A stretch of DNA of 15,057 nucleotides, from contig CAYXUZ010000156.1 in the NCBI GenBank assembly GCA_964467705.1, positions 1 through 15,057 on the forward strand. The letters run 5' to 3'. Position 1 is the stretch's first letter, and each line of letters opens with the position of its first letter. This document shows, in pieces, positions 7,604 through 14,037 of this stretch. The notes beneath the pieces were generated by a model that made no database searches, was not told the origin of the DNA, and was given only the letters and a program-made list of their open reading frames with translations. The position numbers and the translations under genes are program-made. This stretch comes from CAADGU01 sp964467705. GTDB taxonomy: Bacteria > Chloroflexota > Anaerolineae > Promineifilales > Promineifilaceae.

Positions 7604-8281
7604 TTACGGGCCAAACGGTGCATCGAGCCTGTAATACGTAATGGGGCCATCTTCGTCAGAGAAATCAAAGATCATTTTATAATTGTCTGGTATTGAGACT
7701 GTCGCCCTGGCTGGTTCACCGCCCTCAACCTGGTAAAGAATAGAGTCACCATTAAGCACCTCAAATGAAAAATGGGACGTCTCTTCAAATTCAGGGACAA
7801 AAACCCGTCCCTCCCCCGTTCTATAGAAATCAAACACGGTGAATTCGCCATCAGGCCAATATCTCACCCATTCCCCCACCATACAATCCGTCAATTCATC
7901 GAACTCGCATTTGCCGACTTTCTCAAAATCAATGTGATACCCTCCGGTTACCTCAGCATCCCAGGCAAGTTGATCAGCAGCATCCATAGATAGATTCACA
8001 AATATGCTATATCCTTCTTGCGCCGAAAACTCTATTTTGTCTTCTTCAACAAACCGGTATGTAAAAGGCACGAAGTCGTAATAAGTGCCTGAACTATCTC
8101 GCATTAATCCTGTTCCGTCGCTACGAAATTCATAAATGTTCAAATCCTCATCCTGGACAGCTTTCCATGTACCAACAATATCATCCTGGAACGATTTAGC
8201 TTCTTCAGAAGACCCACAACCTACCAAACTACAAGTAAAAACGATCATAAAGGCGAGTACCCATTTTTTCATTGACTTCAC
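7604..8281 (-). CDS. Small lipoprotein with two lipocalin-like repeats, unknown function
   Basis: This gene encodes a predicted membrane-anchored lipoprotein of 225 residues. The N-terminus KKWVLAFMIVFTCSLVGC is a type II signal peptide with lipobox LVGC; the cysteine at about 22 would be diacylated. The mature part has two similar segments: IVGTWKAVQDEDLNIYEFRS about 35-54 and MVGEWVRYWPDGEFTVFDFY about 134-153. Each is followed by a D/E-G-x-G turn and beta-rich sequence, as in short lipocalin-like or META-like domains. I do not recognise the family more closely. Two GTG codons at 8284 and 8281 are possible starts. GGAGG at 8289-8293 is four bases from the first and seven from the second, so I chose 8281; an ATG at 8272 is further away. 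The gene looks AT-richer than its neighbours and has no ACGGCCGT, a possible sign of later arrival. Its position after lgt and before an ABC exporter suggests an envelope role. Confidence 0.8.
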   Translation of the reverse strand: MKSMKKWVLAFMIVFTCSLVGCGSSEEAKSFQDDIVGTWKAVQDEDLNIYEFRSDGTGLMRDSSGTYYDFVPFTYRFVEEDKIEFSAQEGYSIFVNLSMDAADQLAWDAEVTGGYHIDFEKVGKCEFDELTDCMVGEWVRYWPDGEFTVFDFYRTGEGRVFVPEFEETSHFSFEVLNGDSILYQVEGGEPARATVSIPDNYKMIFDFSDEDGPITYYRLDAPFGP

Positions 8282-8332
8282 CACGAATCCTCCAGATTTG
8301 AATTTGTATACTGCAAGGATGTCAATAGTTCA

Positions 8333-8361
8333 ATTATGTAGTAACAGGGAGTGGGGGTAAA
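8333..8361 (-). promoter_or_regulatory. Probable sigma70 promoter of the lipoprotein-ABC operon
   Basis: On the minus strand a -35-like TTTACC (8356-8361) is followed after 17 bases by CATAAT (8333-8338). Transcription would start near 8326, about 45 bases before the GTG at 8281. The -10 matches 5 of 6 consensus bases and the -35 matches 4 of 6. A TTGACA closer to the gene (8319-8324 region) has no good -10 at the right distance. Confidence 0.4.
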
Positions 8362-8392
8362 TAGGTAATTGAGCAAGTAGTAATTGGACACC

Positions 8393-8420
8393 GATAACCG
8401 ATTACTGATTACCGATTACC
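8393..8420 (-). repeat. 7-bp tandem repeat (four units) at the 3' end of lgt
   Basis: On the + strand the units are GATAACC, GATTACT, GATTACC and GATTACC. On the coding strand this reads as GGTAATC units. The lgt stop codon (8402-8404) and the last few codons (ending Gly-Asn-Gln) fall inside the array, so the protein C-terminus has been written by the repeat. Confidence 0.7.
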
Positions 8421-9619
8421 GCTCTTCGCCGCCAGCGACGGACACTTACCCAGAGTGCCATGGCCAGGGCTACCAGCAGGGAGACAAAGGTGGCGACAGC
8501 CATATTCAGGTCGAGGCCAAGCAGGTTGAGCGTGCGGCTGTCCAGGCGCACCGTTTCCAGCAGAATACGGCCGACGGCGTAGAAGATGAGGTAGAGGGCG
8601 GTCAACTCGCCGGTGAGCAGGCGGGTGCTGTACCGCTTCGCCAGGGTGTACAGCACCAGGAAGGCCAGTAAATTCCAGAGGGATTCGTACAAAAAGGCGG
8701 GGTGGAACTGACTAAACTCTTCGTAACCGGGCAAACGGTGTGCTTCGGTGATGGTGATGGCCCAGGGAAGAGTGGTAGGACGGCCGTACAACTCCTGATT
8801 GAAAAAGTTCCCCCACCGGCCAAACACCTGCCCCAACGCCACCCCCACCACGGCCAGGTCGGCCCAGGCCAGCGCCGGAATCCGTTGACGGCGAGCGTAG
8901 ATGAACAGCCCTAACGCCCCACCGGCCAACCCACCGTAAATGCCTAACCCGCCAGCGCGAATGTTAATCAACTGCATGGGGTTTTGGAAGTAATCCCAGG
9001 GTGTCTCAATGCCAAAGGCGGCCATGCTCGGCGAGGGGGTGAGCACGTGATACAGGCGCGCCCCCACCACAGCAAACAGCAGGCAGACAATCAACCCATT
9101 CCACACATGGTCTGGATTCCAGATGCGCCAGGGGGCGTTTGTCAGCCAGGTTGGGTTAACGTCAGGCGTTTCGGTTAACGCCTGCCCCATCGTGTCCAGA
9201 TCGGCCGGTTTCAGCCCCAGGTTACGCGGATCCAACCCCCAACGGAAGAGCAGTTCGCCCAGTGTGGTGATGTGCTGCTGTTTTAATTTCAGATGGAGTT
9301 CGGCGCTGAGGGGAAGTACGGCCGTGTCCTGCTCCCGCACACGTTCCGGCACTGTTTTATTAAACAGCGCAATGGCCCGTTCATTTGCCAATCGGGAAAC
9401 CACATACGCACCCAGCGCAATCCCCCCCACAATAAAAATGCCATACCAGAATACCGGCAAATTTAGAACTGGCACGACAAAAGCGGTGGCGACCGGCGTT
9501 TGCCCGGTGCGCAGATGGTTAAAAAAGAGGACGGCGACTAAAATCAATCCCCCAAAAATCAGATACCAGTAAGGCTCCAGCCCCATGCGCTGCTGCCAGG
9601 TTGAAAATTGTTTGCGCAT
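8402..9619 (-). CDS. lgt: Prolipoprotein diacylglyceryl transferase with an inserted domain
   Basis: Lgt is an inner-membrane enzyme that moves diacylglycerol from phosphatidylglycerol to the lipobox cysteine of prolipoproteins. Family motifs are present (numbering from the ATG at 9619): RAGGLGIYGGLAGG about 221-234, the signature GQVFGRWGNFFNQELYG about 263-279, HPAFLYE about 306-312, and a C-terminal GRILLETVR. At 405 residues it is about 110 longer than usual. The excess lies between helix 2 (YGIFIVGGIALGAYVVSR) and the segment HVWNGLIVCLLFAVVGARLY, at about residues 80-168. Part of it (LPLSAELHLKLKQQHITTLG, then ELL) reads like the helix-hairpin-helix fold of the RNA polymerase alpha C-terminal domain. 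The ATG at 9619 is 8 bases past the stop of the phosphatidyltransferase gene; a TTG at 9631 overlapping that stop is an alternative. Neither has a clear Shine-Dalgarno, so translational coupling is likely. Confidence 0.93.
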   Translation of the reverse strand: MRKQFSTWQQRMGLEPYWYLIFGGLILVAVLFFNHLRTGQTPVATAFVVPVLNLPVFWYGIFIVGGIALGAYVVSRLANERAIALFNKTVPERVREQDTAVLPLSAELHLKLKQQHITTLGELLFRWGLDPRNLGLKPADLDTMGQALTETPDVNPTWLTNAPWRIWNPDHVWNGLIVCLLFAVVGARLYHVLTPSPSMAAFGIETPWDYFQNPMQLINIRAGGLGIYGGLAGGALGLFIYARRQRIPALAWADLAVVGVALGQVFGRWGNFFNQELYGRPTTLPWAITITEAHRLPGYEEFSQFHPAFLYESLWNLLAFLVLYTLAKRYSTRLLTGELTALYLIFYAVGRILLETVRLDSRTLNLLGLDLNMAVATFVSLLVALAMALWVSVRRWRRRAVIGNQ

Positions 9620-9627
9620 CAGTCTAA

Positions 9628-10290
9628 TCAATCAGTTTGATTACCGCTTTCTTCAGTTTTCAGATCGGTAATCCATTGTTTCCAGACATGGTAGCCGCGC
9701 TGGAAAAGGGTGAAATAGGTAGCCGCCGCCAGCACTATTAACAGGATTTCCGGCTGGTTTAAGAACAGCAGCACAATCATCAAAAAATAACGCTCAACCC
9801 GGCTGGCAATGCCAACTTTGGAGTTATACCCCAACGATTCCGCTTTGGAGCGGGCGTAACTGACCATGATGGAACCGGTGACGGCCAGATAAGAGACGGC
9901 CATCATGGTCACATCTTCTTGCAACCAGTAGTAATAAATGAACCCGCCAAAAAGGATAATTTCTGCCAGGCGATCCAGCGTAGAATCAAGAAATGCTCCA
10001 AACCCACCTTGTTTGCGCCCCATCTTCCGCGCCAACGAGCCATCCAACGCATCCAAAGGCGAGAGTAGTAACATAGCAATAGAAGCTGCGCGAAACTGCC
10101 CATTGGCAATGAGCCAGGCAAACAAAAAATGGAACAACATGCCTAAGACAGTTAATACATCAGGCGAGATTTTATACTTTGCCAGGAAATTGACGATAGG
10201 GTCTATAAGGATTTTTGCGTATACCCGCAATCTGTCGGTTAATACTTTTGGTTCTGGGGGGGGTGCCTCATTGGCATCGGTTTGGGCCAT
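9628..10290 (-). CDS. CDP-alcohol phosphatidyltransferase (PgsA-like)
   Basis: This gene encodes a 220-residue membrane enzyme that transfers a phosphatidyl group from CDP-diacylglycerol to an alcohol in phospholipid synthesis. The family motif is seen at residues 80-106 as D80-x2-D83-G84-x2-A87-R88-x9-G98-x3-D102-x3-D106. The gap of nine rather than the common eight residues before the glycine is slightly unusual, but all four aspartates are intact. Several hydrophobic helices surround it. The acceptor (glycerol-3-phosphate, inositol phosphate or other) cannot be decided from the motif. The reading frame extends to 10404, but the ATG at 10290 has a purine-rich GAGGAAGAG leader and gives a normal hydrophilic N-terminus, so I start there. 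lgt follows 8 bases after the stop. Since Lgt uses phosphatidylglycerol, the pairing makes functional sense. Confidence 0.9.
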   Translation of the reverse strand: MAQTDANEAPPPEPKVLTDRLRVYAKILIDPIVNFLAKYKISPDVLTVLGMLFHFLFAWLIANGQFRAASIAMLLLSPLDALDGSLARKMGRKQGGFGAFLDSTLDRLAEIILFGGFIYYYWLQEDVTMMAVSYLAVTGSIMVSYARSKAESLGYNSKVGIASRVERYFLMIVLLFLNQPEILLIVLAAATYFTLFQRGYHVWKQWITDLKTEESGNQTD

Positions 10291-10327
10291 GATTTTCTCT
10301 TCCTCGTTCGCCGCCGGATGAGGTGGG

Positions 10328-10356
10328 ATGCTATCGAAAGTGGGAAAGACTGTCAA
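10328..10356 (-). promoter_or_regulatory. Probable sigma70 promoter of the phosphatidyltransferase-lgt operon
   Basis: On the minus strand a perfect TTGACA (10351-10356) is followed after 17 bases by TAGCAT (10328-10333, 4 of 6 consensus bases). The start would be near 10321, giving a leader of about 30 bases to the ATG at 10290. It lies in the 145-base gap after the phosphodiesterase gene. Confidence 0.5.
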
Positions 10357-10435
10357 CCTTTTGTGGTTTGTAAGCCGTAACCTGCGGGGCCATCTTTCGG
10401 ACAAAGGGTTATGGGCTACGAGTCACGGAACTAAA

Positions 10436-11671
10436 TTACCAGCCGTCCAACCGAAAACCCAACCAGGGAGCCAACATTTCGGCGTTGGTCAGACTGCCAT
10501 GTCCGCCCAACATGAGGCGGGCTTTTTTCTCTTCGGCACGGGGGAGCAGTTTGTAACCGCCGCGCATCATGACCACCACATCACCGAGGCGTTCGGGGGC
10601 TACGGCCGTGTGCGGCCCCGGCCCAAACAATCCCGCCGCCAGTGCTTCCTCCGAGCGCATGGCTACCAGGGCATGGTGCAGATGGGTTTGCAGGTAGTGG
10701 AGGATGTCATCGGTACGGCCGTGTTTAGCATACAAATAGCTCACTCGATGTTCCCCAGTTGGCCGCATAAACAACATCTTCTGCAAATGTGGATGGTCTT
10801 CCAGGAAAATGTAGTCCGGTAAAGTGATTTGCCCATGATCGGCAGTGATGAAAAAGAGGGTGTCTTGCCGGGCAACGGCCGTGAGCCGGTTCAAAAATTC
10901 ATACTCAATCTGGTGGAACAACATCCGCGCTTCTGCGCGTGTTGCTGTGCCATCCCATAGCCGGAAATGGCTCAGCGTATCAATCACCGGCCAATACCCA
11001 AAAAGGAACAAAGACTCACCCGCCCTGTCATGTAATATCTGCCCCACCTGCCAAAGCAGGTCTACAAATGTTACCGCCCCTTGATCAGCCACCACACCGC
11101 GACTGTGCATTTTGCTCAATGCCGAATTCACCAGCTCCCGCCCTTTAAAAGAATAGGCAGGCACGCCATATCGCGCCAGTTGTTCGGCCAGGCCCGGCCA
11201 TTGTAAAAATGTTTCCGGCTCCAGTCCCGCATCTACCAACGCATCAGGATGATGCCCAAACACCGGCGTAAATCGTATCATTTCGGTAGACGTAGCATAT
11301 TCTGGGATAAACATGGTCAGCCCTAACATGCCATGCTGGGCCGGTGCCGCCCCCGTCCACAGGCTGCTCAGGGCGGCCACCGTCGTTGAAGGGAAAACGG
11401 ATGTGAGATGTTCTGCCACATCAGCCTTTTTGATCAATCGTGCCAGATTGGCCGCTTCTGCCTGCAACAGATTCCAGCCAAAGGCATCCAGCACCAGCAA
11501 AACCACCCGTTTAGTGCCATCGGCTACCGGCTGCCACAGTTCAGGGGACAACGGTGGCAATCCTTGAAATGGGATATGCAAAATCTCGGCGGCTGTAGCG
11601 GGGATGTTGGCAATAGAACGGCCGTCATACGCAGGCAGTAAAAATTCATCCGGTAATTGCTTCATAGCCAT
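10436..11671 (-). CDS. Alkaline phosphatase superfamily phosphodiesterase / nucleotide pyrophosphatase-like
   Basis: This gene encodes a 411-residue hydrolase of the type I phosphodiesterase / nucleotide pyrophosphatase (NPP) branch of the alkaline phosphatase superfamily, which uses two zinc ions and a threonine nucleophile. Seen residues: D62 in VVLLVLDAFGWN, the nucleophile motif FPSTT at 93-97, WTGAAPAQHGMLG at 105-117, D231 and H235 in DTLSH, D278-H279 in ITADHG, and H391 in GGHGS. The set of metal ligands is therefore complete. No signal peptide or membrane helix is seen, so it is probably cytoplasmic. The substrate is unknown; nucleotide, phospholipid head-group or cofactor phosphodiesters are all possible. 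The ATG at 11671 follows a T-run and has no Shine-Dalgarno; an ATG two codons later is an alternative. Four ACGGCCGT copies lie in this gene. It ends 145 bases before the phosphatidyltransferase and may be transcribed separately. Confidence 0.88.
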   Translation of the reverse strand: MAMKQLPDEFLLPAYDGRSIANIPATAAEILHIPFQGLPPLSPELWQPVADGTKRVVLLVLDAFGWNLLQAEAANLARLIKKADVAEHLTSVFPSTTVAALSSLWTGAAPAQHGMLGLTMFIPEYATSTEMIRFTPVFGHHPDALVDAGLEPETFLQWPGLAEQLARYGVPAYSFKGRELVNSALSKMHSRGVVADQGAVTFVDLLWQVGQILHDRAGESLFLFGYWPVIDTLSHFRLWDGTATRAEARMLFHQIEYEFLNRLTAVARQDTLFFITADHGQITLPDYIFLEDHPHLQKMLFMRPTGEHRVSYLYAKHGRTDDILHYLQTHLHHALVAMRSEEALAAGLFGPGPHTAVAPERLGDVVVMMRGGYKLLPRAEEKKARLMLGGHGSLTNAEMLAPWLGFRLDGW

Positions 11672-11697
11672 AAAAAAAGCCAGGGAACTCCTGGCCT
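11672..11697 (-). terminator. Intrinsic terminator after the atp cluster
   Basis: The stem GCCAGG (11679-11684) / CCTGGC (11690-11695) has a 5-base loop and is followed on the minus strand by seven T (the A-run at 11672-11678). It is the best Rho-independent terminator in the window. It sits immediately before the ATG of the phosphodiesterase gene, so it may end the atp transcript or act as an attenuator for the downstream gene. Confidence 0.7.
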
Positions 11698-11719
11698 TTT
11701 GGTAAATAGGGCGTTGGGT

Positions 11720-11748
11720 ACGGCCGTGACTACGGGTACGGCCGTACC
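11720..11748. repeat. Paired ACGGCCGT copies in an intergenic gap
   Basis: Two copies of GGGTACGGCCGT start 18 bases apart (ACGGCCGT at 11720-11727 and 11738-11745). The second is extended to a perfect 14-bp palindrome, GGTACGGCCGTACC (11735-11748). They lie between the atp cluster and the phosphodiesterase gene. Confidence 0.75.
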
Positions 11749-11782
11749 ATTTTCTCCTCGCTTATAACGAGAGCAAAAACAA

Positions 11783-11816
11783 AGACCTGTCAGGTTTTAA
11801 GAAACCTGTCAGGTCT
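11783..11816. repeat. 34-bp palindromic dispersed element, copy 2
   Basis: This is the second copy of the element at 4392-4425, the same length and 29 of 34 positions identical. The ends AGACCTG and CAGGTCT are kept. The pair at positions 13/22 has changed C-G to T-A, one outer pair is a T/T mismatch, and one inner pair is a G-T wobble. It begins six bases beyond the atpF stop codon. Confidence 0.75.
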
Positions 11817-11821
11817 CATCA

Positions 11822-12526
11822 TTATTTCAATGATTCACCTAACGCGCCCATGCGGTTAGCCACACTGCCATCCACCACCTGGTCGCCCACACGCACAATC
11901 AGGCCACCCAGAATACGCGGGTCCACCTTAAAGGCAACATCCGTCACTTTCAGCGCGCTTTTTACATTCGCCTGTTCCGCGTTTGTCAGCGGCAGCGCGC
12001 TGGTGACTTCAGCCACATCACCGCTCAAACCACTTACATCAGCCGGTACCTTAGCAAAGAAATCGGCAATCAACGCACGTTGCCGTTCTTCACTTAACGA
12101 TTCACCAACCAGTTTATTAGCAGCCGCGATGGCGATCGAGGCCACCTGACCACGTAGATCAGATAAGATACGGTTCCGTTCCGCTTCAGCCTCTGCGCTG
12201 GCATTTGCCACCACACCTTTGGCTTCTTCACTTGCTTGAGCCAGAATACTTCTGGCCTGCTCTTCAGCCTGTCCGGCTGCCTCTTGACGAATTTTTGCCG
12301 CCTCAGCGCGGGCATCATCCAGCACCTTCTTGGCCTGCGCGTCAGCATTATCGCGGGCAATGGCCGCCTGACGTGCATCTTCCAATCCTTTCGCAATCCT
12401 CGCTTTCCGCTCTTCCAAAACCCGGATAATAGGGTTATAAAGATAGCCCCGCAGCACAAAGAGCAGGATGGTAAAGAGGATTATCTGCATAATCAGGTAG
12501 CCTAAATTAATACCTAAAGCTTCCAT
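11822..12526 (-). CDS. atpF: ATP synthase F0 subunit b carrying a C-terminal delta-subunit domain
   Basis: This is the peripheral stalk of the F-type ATP synthase. At 234 residues it is 60-70 longer than a usual b subunit. In order: one membrane helix at about 10-27, a long charged coiled coil at about 35-135 rich in A, E, K and R, the usual b-type end (VASIAIAAANKLVGESLSEE at 128-147), and then about 60 residues that match the C-terminal part of the delta/OSCP subunit: VTSALPLTNAEQ at 174-185 and VDPRILGGLIVRVGDQVVDG plus SV at 201-222. The N-terminal helical half of delta, which binds the alpha subunit, is missing. Mycobacteria are known to have a b-delta fusion, but with the complete delta. 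The ATG is preceded by AGAGG at 12533-12537. No atpH or F1 gene follows; a 150-base gap with terminators ends the cluster. Confidence 0.92.
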   Translation of the reverse strand: MEALGINLGYLIMQIILFTILLFVLRGYLYNPIIRVLEERKARIAKGLEDARQAAIARDNADAQAKKVLDDARAEAAKIRQEAAGQAEEQARSILAQASEEAKGVVANASAEAEAERNRILSDLRGQVASIAIAAANKLVGESLSEERQRALIADFFAKVPADVSGLSGDVAEVTSALPLTNAEQANVKSALKVTDVAFKVDPRILGGLIVRVGDQVVDGSVANRMGALGESLK

Positions 12527-12587
12527 ATTTTTCCTCTCAATTCAGTCCTCTTGATGATACAATGAAATCAGCAAGCTGATGAATAGT

Positions 12588-12848
12588 TTAGCTGCCCACC
12601 GGGGCCACGAAAATCAGAATCAAAGCAACTACGAGAGCGTAAATAGCTACTGCTTCCGCCAGAGCCACACCCAGGATCATGTTACTTTGAATTTCACCGG
12701 AGGCATCGGGGTTGCGGGCAATACCCTGTACCGCGCCACCCACCACGATACCCACGCCAGCGCCAGCGCCAATAGCGCCCGTCATGGCTAAACCTGCACC
12801 CAAATACTTCAGGCCGGTTGCTAAAATTATTGCGGATTCTGGATCCAT
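12588..12848 (-). CDS. atpE: ATP synthase F0 subunit c
   Basis: This is the proton-carrying rotor-ring subunit, 86 residues in a two-helix hairpin. Helix 1 has the glycine packing motif GAGAGVGIVVGG (about 27-38). The polar loop is ARNPDASGE (44-52, the RQP-loop equivalent), and helix 2 has the ion-binding glutamate E65 in GVALAEAVAIYAL. Aligned by eye with the sodium-type ring of Ilyobacter tartaricus, the positions of Na+ ligands Q32 and S66 are V32 and A66 here, so a proton-specific ring is inferred. The frame extends upstream to 12938, overlapping atpB. The ATG at 12848 is preceded by a strong GGAGG at 12858-12862 and gives the normal length, so it is the start. It lies in the atpI-atpB-atpE-atpF order with gaps of about 60 bases on each side. 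Confidence 0.96.
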   Translation of the reverse strand: MDPESAIILATGLKYLGAGLAMTGAIGAGAGVGIVVGGAVQGIARNPDASGEIQSNMILGVALAEAVAIYALVVALILIFVAPVGS

Positions 12849-12909
12849 TATGATTATCCTCCAATCAATATAGTTGGTTACTTTGGTTTCTAATAACAAT
12901 GCCACACGA

Positions 12910-14037
12910 TCAGTGATGATCGTCGTGACCGTGCCCATGCGTGGCCCCGGCCATAAAGGTCAGGGTTAAGAGGGCAAATACAACAGCCTGCAATGCGCCC
13001 ACACCAAATTCCAGGAAGTAGAATGCCAGGTTGGCTACGGGCAGCAAGGAAGCGATAACAAACAACAACACCATTCCGGCGAATATATTACCCAACAACC
13101 GGAAGGCAAAGGAGACGATTTTGAAGACTTCGCTGATGAATTCCAATATACCTACACCGGTATCCATAACGGCTAATGGGCTTTTGGCAATTTTGTTGCC
13201 ATCCCAGACGAAGAACTTCTTCCAATAGCGCATTCCCTGTGCCCTCATGCCGTAATACTGGGTCATAATGACAGAAATAATGGCCACAGCCAGGGTGAAG
13301 TTAAGGTCGGTTGCGGCCGGCCGCACAAAGGGCACAATCGCCCACACCGCACCTTCCGGGTTCTCGCCGTTTTCGTCAGGACGCGGATTGACCAGGAAAG
13401 GGCCACGCTGCAAAGCGGCGTCGTTCTGCTCTTCAACCTGGTGTTCCACCTCTTCAAATATGGCGTGCGCCCGTTCTTCTGCTTCTTCTTCAGACAAACC
13501 GGCAGCAATGGCCGCTTCATATTCGATTTTTTCCGCCTGCTCGGCGCGATAATGGGGGATGTTTTCCCATTTGCCAATGGAGTCTACGCCAGGTACCAGC
13601 CCGATCCAGTTGGAAATGAGAATCCACAGGATAAAGGTCATAAAGAAGGGAAAGAAGTTTTTAGTCCACTTGCCGGCCGAGCGTTCCACATAGTTGTACG
13701 CCCCCTCAAATATCAACTCGAAAAAGTTGTAGAAGCCAGTGGGCACTTCATCGGCCGTGCGTGAACGTGGTCGCAAAATAAACGTGATGACAAAAATGAC
13801 AACAAAGGTGATAAGGGCGGCAATAAAGGTGTTGGTCAACCCATATGAAAATGGGCCATCCAATGGACTGCCTTCTGGCCACCGAAAAACGACTTCACCT
13901 GGCAACACAATGATTGGGCGTACCGGTGAAAAGGTGAAATCCAATCCAAGGATACCACTGATGGGATCACTCCCCATTGCCCCGCCTAATAAAATCAATA
14001 GAAGTACGCCAAGATAGATGACATATCGCTTTTTCAT
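12910..14037 (-). CDS. atpB: ATP synthase F0 subunit a with an acidic insertion
   Basis: This is the membrane stator subunit that forms the two proton half-channels next to the c ring. It is 375 residues, against 230-290 in most bacteria. Key residues are kept: the essential arginine R313 in FRLLGNIFAGM, and Q350 in ALQAVVFALLTLTF. The extra length is mainly a hydrophilic segment at about residues 151-235 between the helix ending NWIGLVPG and the one beginning ATDLNFTLA. It is very rich in E and A (IEYEAAIAAGLSEEEAEERA) and probably forms a helical hairpin outside the membrane. The tail is histidine-rich (THGHGHDDHH). The start ATG overlaps the atpI stop as ATGA, so the two are translationally coupled. 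A GGAGG sits 13 bases upstream. Confidence 0.95.
   Translation of the reverse strand: MKKRYVIYLGVLLLILLGGAMGSDPISGILGLDFTFSPVRPIIVLPGEVVFRWPEGSPLDGPFSYGLTNTFIAALITFVVIFVITFILRPRSRTADEVPTGFYNFFELIFEGAYNYVERSAGKWTKNFFPFFMTFILWILISNWIGLVPGVDSIGKWENIPHYRAEQAEKIEYEAAIAAGLSEEEAEERAHAIFEEVEHQVEEQNDAALQRGPFLVNPRPDENGENPEGAVWAIVPFVRPAATDLNFTLAVAIISVIMTQYYGMRAQGMRYWKKFFVWDGNKIAKSPLAVMDTGVGILEFISEVFKIVSFAFRLLGNIFAGMVLLFVIASLLPVANLAFYFLEFGVGALQAVVFALLTLTFMAGATHGHGHDDHH

Noticed and set aside
9123..9572. 149-residue open frame on the + strand opposite lgt
   Set aside because: It is antisense to a clear lgt, its composition mirrors that gene, and it has no recognisable domain or Shine-Dalgarno.
10328..10822. 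164-residue open frame on the + strand opposite the phosphodiesterase
   Set aside because: Most of it is antisense to conserved coding sequence that carries active-site motifs, and its translation looks like no protein family.
11735..11757. Six-codon reading frame (Met-Val-Arg-Pro-Tyr-Pro-stop, minus strand) after a GAGGAG, a possible leader peptide
   Set aside because: The Shine-Dalgarno is too close to the ATG and the codons are simply the ACGGCCGT palindrome; there is no regulatory amino-acid run.
12588..12848. Sodium-dependent ATP synthase ring
   Set aside because: The residues aligned with the known Na+ ligands are valine (32) and alanine (66), not Gln and Ser/Thr.
12849..12938. Extended start of atpE that would overlap atpB
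   Set aside because: The longer reading adds 30 residues not found in c subunits; the ATG at 12848 has a strong Shine-Dalgarno and gives the normal length.
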